Of a stretch of DNA of 64,000 nucleotides, positions 60,395-64,000 are shown piece by piece. The DNA is taken from the NCBI GenBank assembly GCA_026075535.2, contig AP026538.1, positions 8,184,001-8,248,000 on the forward strand. The letters run 5' to 3'. The translations under genes and the position numbers were made by a program. This stretch comes from Tricholoma matsutake (taxonomy: Eukaryota; Basidiomycota; Agaricomycetes; Agaricales; Tricholomataceae). Numbering within the stretch: position 1 is the first letter of the stretch; the number at the start of each line of letters is the position of its first letter. Under the pieces are notes generated by a model. The model was not told the origin of the DNA. It searched no databases and saw only the letters and a program-made list of their open reading frames with translations.

Positions 60395-62267
60395 ATGCCT
60401 TCCCTTGACTCGGACGTATTTTATGCTTTGGTGAAAGAGGCGGTATCTTCATATCATAACGGAGAACTTGATGCTCTCCTTAGCCTCTCATCGACTTGCC
60501 GGGATTTGCGTAAAACGTGTCTTCCTATTTTATTTTCTGATGTTCATTGGCCTCATGCCAACAAACATGACGAAGAGTCGGGCTTGCATTTTTTCCCACT
60601 CAACCTTTGGCCATTTTTCAGGTTTGTCGATATCTTTTCTTTTACTGCTGATAATTTTCTTGATGCCCTGTTTTATTAGACGCTTTCAGCTCTTGTGGCC
60701 AGAGGACTGGCCTGATGCAACCCCTCCTCGTTGGGGAGATAGATTCTACATCGGTGGTGACTACCACCCGCGCCACATCGGCAAACTGGTTGCTGCCATA
60801 CCCAAGATGCCGTCGCTAACGAGTTTCCATCTCTGCTGCCCATTCTTCCCTCCCAGCTCGATCCTCAACACCATCATCCAATGCTCTTCCCTCCGCGAGT
60901 TCTCCATAAACGAGACTCCCCTCTACATCTCCACGATTCCCAAAGTGCCGCCGACCTTCCAGCTGGAACGCATCACCCTCGTGCCCGTCGGTGAGGCTGT
61001 GCGGGTCGGGGAGGGCCCATACGACGCACGTTACTCCGAGCCTTCGTACCACTTCCGGGAGTACCGAAAAAAGTACAAAAATGACGTCCTGGCGCGGCAT
61101 GCTGCTCCCGCCCTGCTCTTCCAATTGTCGAAACCGACGTGGCTGCGCTACGTACAGATGTCCGCGGATTTATGCAACCCCGAAGCGCTCGCGGGACATG
61201 AATGGCCGCGCTTGGAAACGCTGGTGCTGACAGGTCACACACCGCGTGGGCTGCTGGTTGACATCGTGGACATTGTGGCGAAGATGCCGCGGCTTACTGA
61301 GCTGCGCTTGCTGTTCTCCAAGACAACGGGGGACCTAGGCTTTCGCGTGCTACAGGAACATCACCCGACGTCCAAGAATAACTCCCCAGCTGTGCTAGCC
61401 CAGTTGAAGCACCTCGCGCTATCAAATGCTTGTAATTTTGATGGCGTGCTTAGTTATGCGACGTCATTGGAGCGTCTCGCTGTGTGTGCGATCATTGACA
61501 TGCCGCGGGTGCCGATTGCGCTGAGTAGAGCTGAGATAGATAGGATGCTGGAGGATATGGAAGTTGGGCATTGGACGGTCGAAAGTAAGCTGCTGAGGTT
61601 GAGAATCATGATCGAAGACAAGGTTAATCCGGCACTGTGCCATACTATTGCTCAACGCTGCCCAAGGCTCGAAGCTCTCGAGATCGAAATCTGCGGATAT
61701 CACGACGGGAAGTCGATTCACGCATGGGTGAGCCTTTTCTTCTTCTTTCTCTTCCTTTTCTTGTACACGAGGTTTACGTCTCTGTTTAATCCACGTCCTT
61801 TACATTGACGTTAACTGTCACAGGACGAGTTTGCCAGTGCTTTTGCCAGTCTGCGATACCTGCGTGAGCTGCGCATCTGCATCCAGTTCCCAGAATACGA
61901 CGAGACAGACAGAAGCGAGCCGTGGCGGCGTGCACGTCGGGAGTGTGCTCTGCATCTTGCGTCCAACATCCGTACCCTCCGGCGTGTGGGGTTCGAGTAT
62001 AGGAAGCGCACTGGGACACATAGGTTCGAGGATTCCTGGCTTGAGTTTAGGATTGACAGAAGGGTCGGAGATGGCCCGGATGGGGCACTGGAGTTGTGTG
62101 AGCTGGGCCCGTCATGGTATCCATTCCCTGAGGTGTGGTTTCCGGTGCCTGTTCGTGAGTAACGGTTGTCCTGTGGAGTGCGTGTGGCTAGCTAGCTGAT
62201 CAGTTGATGTATTTTTGTCGTAGATATTACTGCCGAGATAGGGGATATTCATGCACCGTGGCCCTGA
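60395..62267 (+). CDS. F-box/LRR-like protein of unknown target
   Basis: Exons 60395-60621, 60680-61727, 61824-62154 and 62224-62267 give 549 residues; a variant without the last intron would stop at 62162 (PVRE). The N-terminus has a short F-box-like helix (LDALLSLSSTCRDLRKTCLP, ILFSDVHW). The rest is irregular leucine-rich repeats: MPSLTSFHLCCPF, WPRLETLVLTGHTPRG, MPRLTELRLLF, LAQLKHLALSNACNFDG, CPRLEALEIEICGY, LRYLRELRICIQFPEYDETD. F-box/LRR proteins select substrates for SCF ubiquitin ligases; the F-box here is weak, so this is inference. The GTGAGT donor at 62155 makes the four-exon model more likely. Confidence 0.75.
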
Positions 62268-63134
62268 CGACATGGGAGGTAAGTAAGTAATGACAACTTT
62301 TTTTTCTCGTTCGCTTCTTTTTCGCTTTGGGTTAACTGGTATTCGGTCACTGGTATACTTTTCTGCTTGTTTTCCATATAGTTTTTGGGCGGACGGTAGT
62401 TAGACTACTGGCATCGGCATATTTGGGAATTTTTCTCTAGCATACTCATTCCGGAATACACAACATAGGCAGACTCGACGGATACGCGTCTCTATGCGGA
62501 TTGTCATGATTGATCACTCACTCCTTACTTCTATGTTTAATGTTACAAAATTATACTCGAAGAGGTGCTCTCTCGCGGGAACGGTTCGTCGGCGCTTCTC
62601 CACTTTTTCTCGTAACCACTGACCAATGTAGCCAAATGTCGCTCTGACCACGGAATGCAAGTGTCGCAAGATTGGGGGCTTAAGCACCTTCAATATGAAT
62701 TATATGTGAAATGTACTGTCAATTACGCAACACGGCCGTTCATGCGGTCCGGTAGATTCTAGTTCCACAGCGTTGTCGACGACCATGCGTACCAGGGCAG
62801 GACGTGGTTTCCGATGGAACTTTCACCGCAAGCTTGGGGTGGCAACTTTCAGTCTGCTAGTTTGCCCTGCCAGCACTATACATCGACACGGCGGATGACG
62901 CCACAGCGTGTTTTCCTCGTTGCAAATTGCAAATCTGCGCTAAGCCATGTCCTGTATTGCGATATGAAGCTTCCGTCGTTTAACCTAAATATTCTGTATA
63001 CTGTCTGGTGCCAGCGTGTCGATTTGTACTGGTACAGCCATATCAAACGGCTGTTGCGATAGCTTGAAAATGTTACGTAATACAAGCCTTTCGGCAAGCT
63101 GTCCCAAAGCAATTCGGGTTCCTTGTGTTCGACC
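62268..63134. other. Intergenic, no gene seen
   Basis: Frames at 62814-63062 (+) and 63145-62876 (-) lack family features. Presumably it contains the promoter of the Ser-rich gene. Confidence 0.35.
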
Positions 63135-64000
63135 ATGTCCTCCAATTGCCCTCCTCAGTTACATCTAACGCTCCCTGCTAGCACTACTTCTTTTAAGCGT
63201 TCCTTTGAACAGTTTGGTTTCGACCTTGAGGAGAGCCCAGTACAACATAGTGGCACTGACACTGCGAATAGCAGCGCCAGCGATGGCAACGATCGTAGCA
63301 AGCGCGCCCGAAGTGCAAGTAGCTTTTCAGATGACGATAGCAGCTCTCAGTCTTCTACCATAGCCTCTAGTTCTAGTTCATCACCAGGGACGAGCCTCAG
63401 TTCAAGTGTCTTGGGCAATGAGGCTCACGGCGCTGCACAGTCTGCGGGCTTATCAACCACTCGCCCCCAAGATGTCCCTTTCGGTCCACTCAATCATTTT
63501 TCTTTGCCTCTTACCAGGTCTTCAATCGAACCCCCGCGGCTTCCTACACCCGAAATTCAAGATATAGATATGACGGATTATCCTCTGGTAGACGATGACG
63601 TCGAAGAGGAAGAGGAAGAATCGTTTCATGATGCTCCATCATCTCCAGCTTCCCCTCACCAACCGCCGATCACATCGACGTCTGACGATAACTATCGTCT
63701 ATCACTGGAGCGGTTTACCGCCTTTGACCGCCAGACTTCAACATCGCGCCATTCTCACTCACCATCGCCTGCTATCGTATCTCGTGCCCCAGCGGTGCCG
63801 CCCGTTTTACCCCCACTCTCTCTATTGGAAGACGGTGAGACGCAAACGGGGTTAAATGCTAGCACAAACACATCGGCATGGCAAGCGCCAACACCGTGGT
63901 CTGCGGCTTTAAGCCAATCGTTCTACACAGGGGATTCATTTTATTCTAGTCTTCCGACACCTTGGGATGGGGGAGCCAGCCATGATCATGGCCATCGGGA
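63135..64000 (+). CDS. Ser-rich acidic protein, 5' part, cut by the window end
   Basis: ATG at 63135 opens a frame that stays open for all 866 bases to the window edge. It reads MSSNCPPQLHLTLPASTTSF, KRSFEQFGFDLEES, a basic KRAR patch, a Ser run (SSSQSSTIASSSSSSPGTSL), IEPPRLPTPEIQDIDMTDYP, an acidic DDDVEEEEEESFHD, and SP-rich stretches; the last part is Trp/Pro rich (AWQAPTPWSAAL). No domain is recognisable in this part, which looks disordered. Codon use and lack of stops over 288 codons make it a real gene; its catalytic or binding part, if any, is beyond the edge. Confidence 0.75.
   Translation, partial: MSSNCPPQLHLTLPASTTSFKRSFEQFGFDLEESPVQHSGTDTANSSASDGNDRSKRARSASSFSDDDSSSQSSTIASSSSSSPGTSLSSSVLGNEAHGAAQSAGLSTTRPQDVPFGPLNHFSLPLTRSSIEPPRLPTPEIQDIDMTDYPLVDDDVEEEEEESFHDAPSSPASPHQPPITSTSDDNYRLSLERFTAFDRQTSTSRHSHSPSPAIVSRAPAVPPVLPPLSLLEDGETQTGLNASTNTSAWQAPTPWSAALSQSFYTGDSFYSSLPTPWDGGASHDHGHR

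Overview
The window looks like nuclear DNA of a filamentous mushroom-forming basidiomycete (Agaricomycetes). The reasons are many introns of about 45-65 bp with GT-AG ends, fungal-type calcineurin A and ARG5,6 proteins, chromodomain Gypsy elements, and a tyrosine-recombinase/XPG-like gene pair of a kind I associate with mushroom genomes. I cannot name the species.

There are two compartments. Positions 1 to about 33,000 are a transposon-rich island. A Ty1/copia relic (1-2454), itself split by a 1.3-kb minisatellite-like insertion, sits inside a Gypsy element (Gypsy-1, 2455-5006 plus LTR). A second Gypsy copy of the same family (Gypsy-2, about 6439-10579, + strand) meets a truncated third one (Gypsy-3, 10705-15294, - strand) at a fold-back LTR fragment. 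A 1.08-kb element with 23-bp inverted ends and an 8-bp target duplication lies at 17616-18696. Next comes a three-gene block: a SAP-domain protein (+), a tyrosine recombinase (-) and an XPG/FEN1-type PIN nuclease (-) at 19.2-24.7 kb. It looks like an uncharacterised tyrosine-recombinase mobile element. Gypsy-4 (26409-32626) is structurally complete, with 402-bp LTRs and a 5-bp target duplication. The island's coding sequences carry CGA-to-TGA stops and CpG transitions throughout, the mark of methylation- or RIP-like mutation.

Positions of about 33,900-64,000 are host sequence: elongin C, a GDSL/CE16 esterase, a frameshifted isoprenylcysteine methyltransferase-like gene, a Ser/Pro-rich protein of unknown role, a 4-kb gene-poor gap, an F-box protein, calcineurin A, ARG5,6 (arginine biosynthesis), an ABHD13/Bem46 hydrolase, a secreted hydrophobic protein with a short repeat, a metallophosphoesterase pseudogene, UBC13, an F-box/LRR-like protein and the 5' part of a Ser-rich protein cut by the window end. 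These are unrelated housekeeping and family genes; nothing suggests a biosynthetic cluster. Exon coordinates were derived by hand from splice consensus and reading frame, so they are models.
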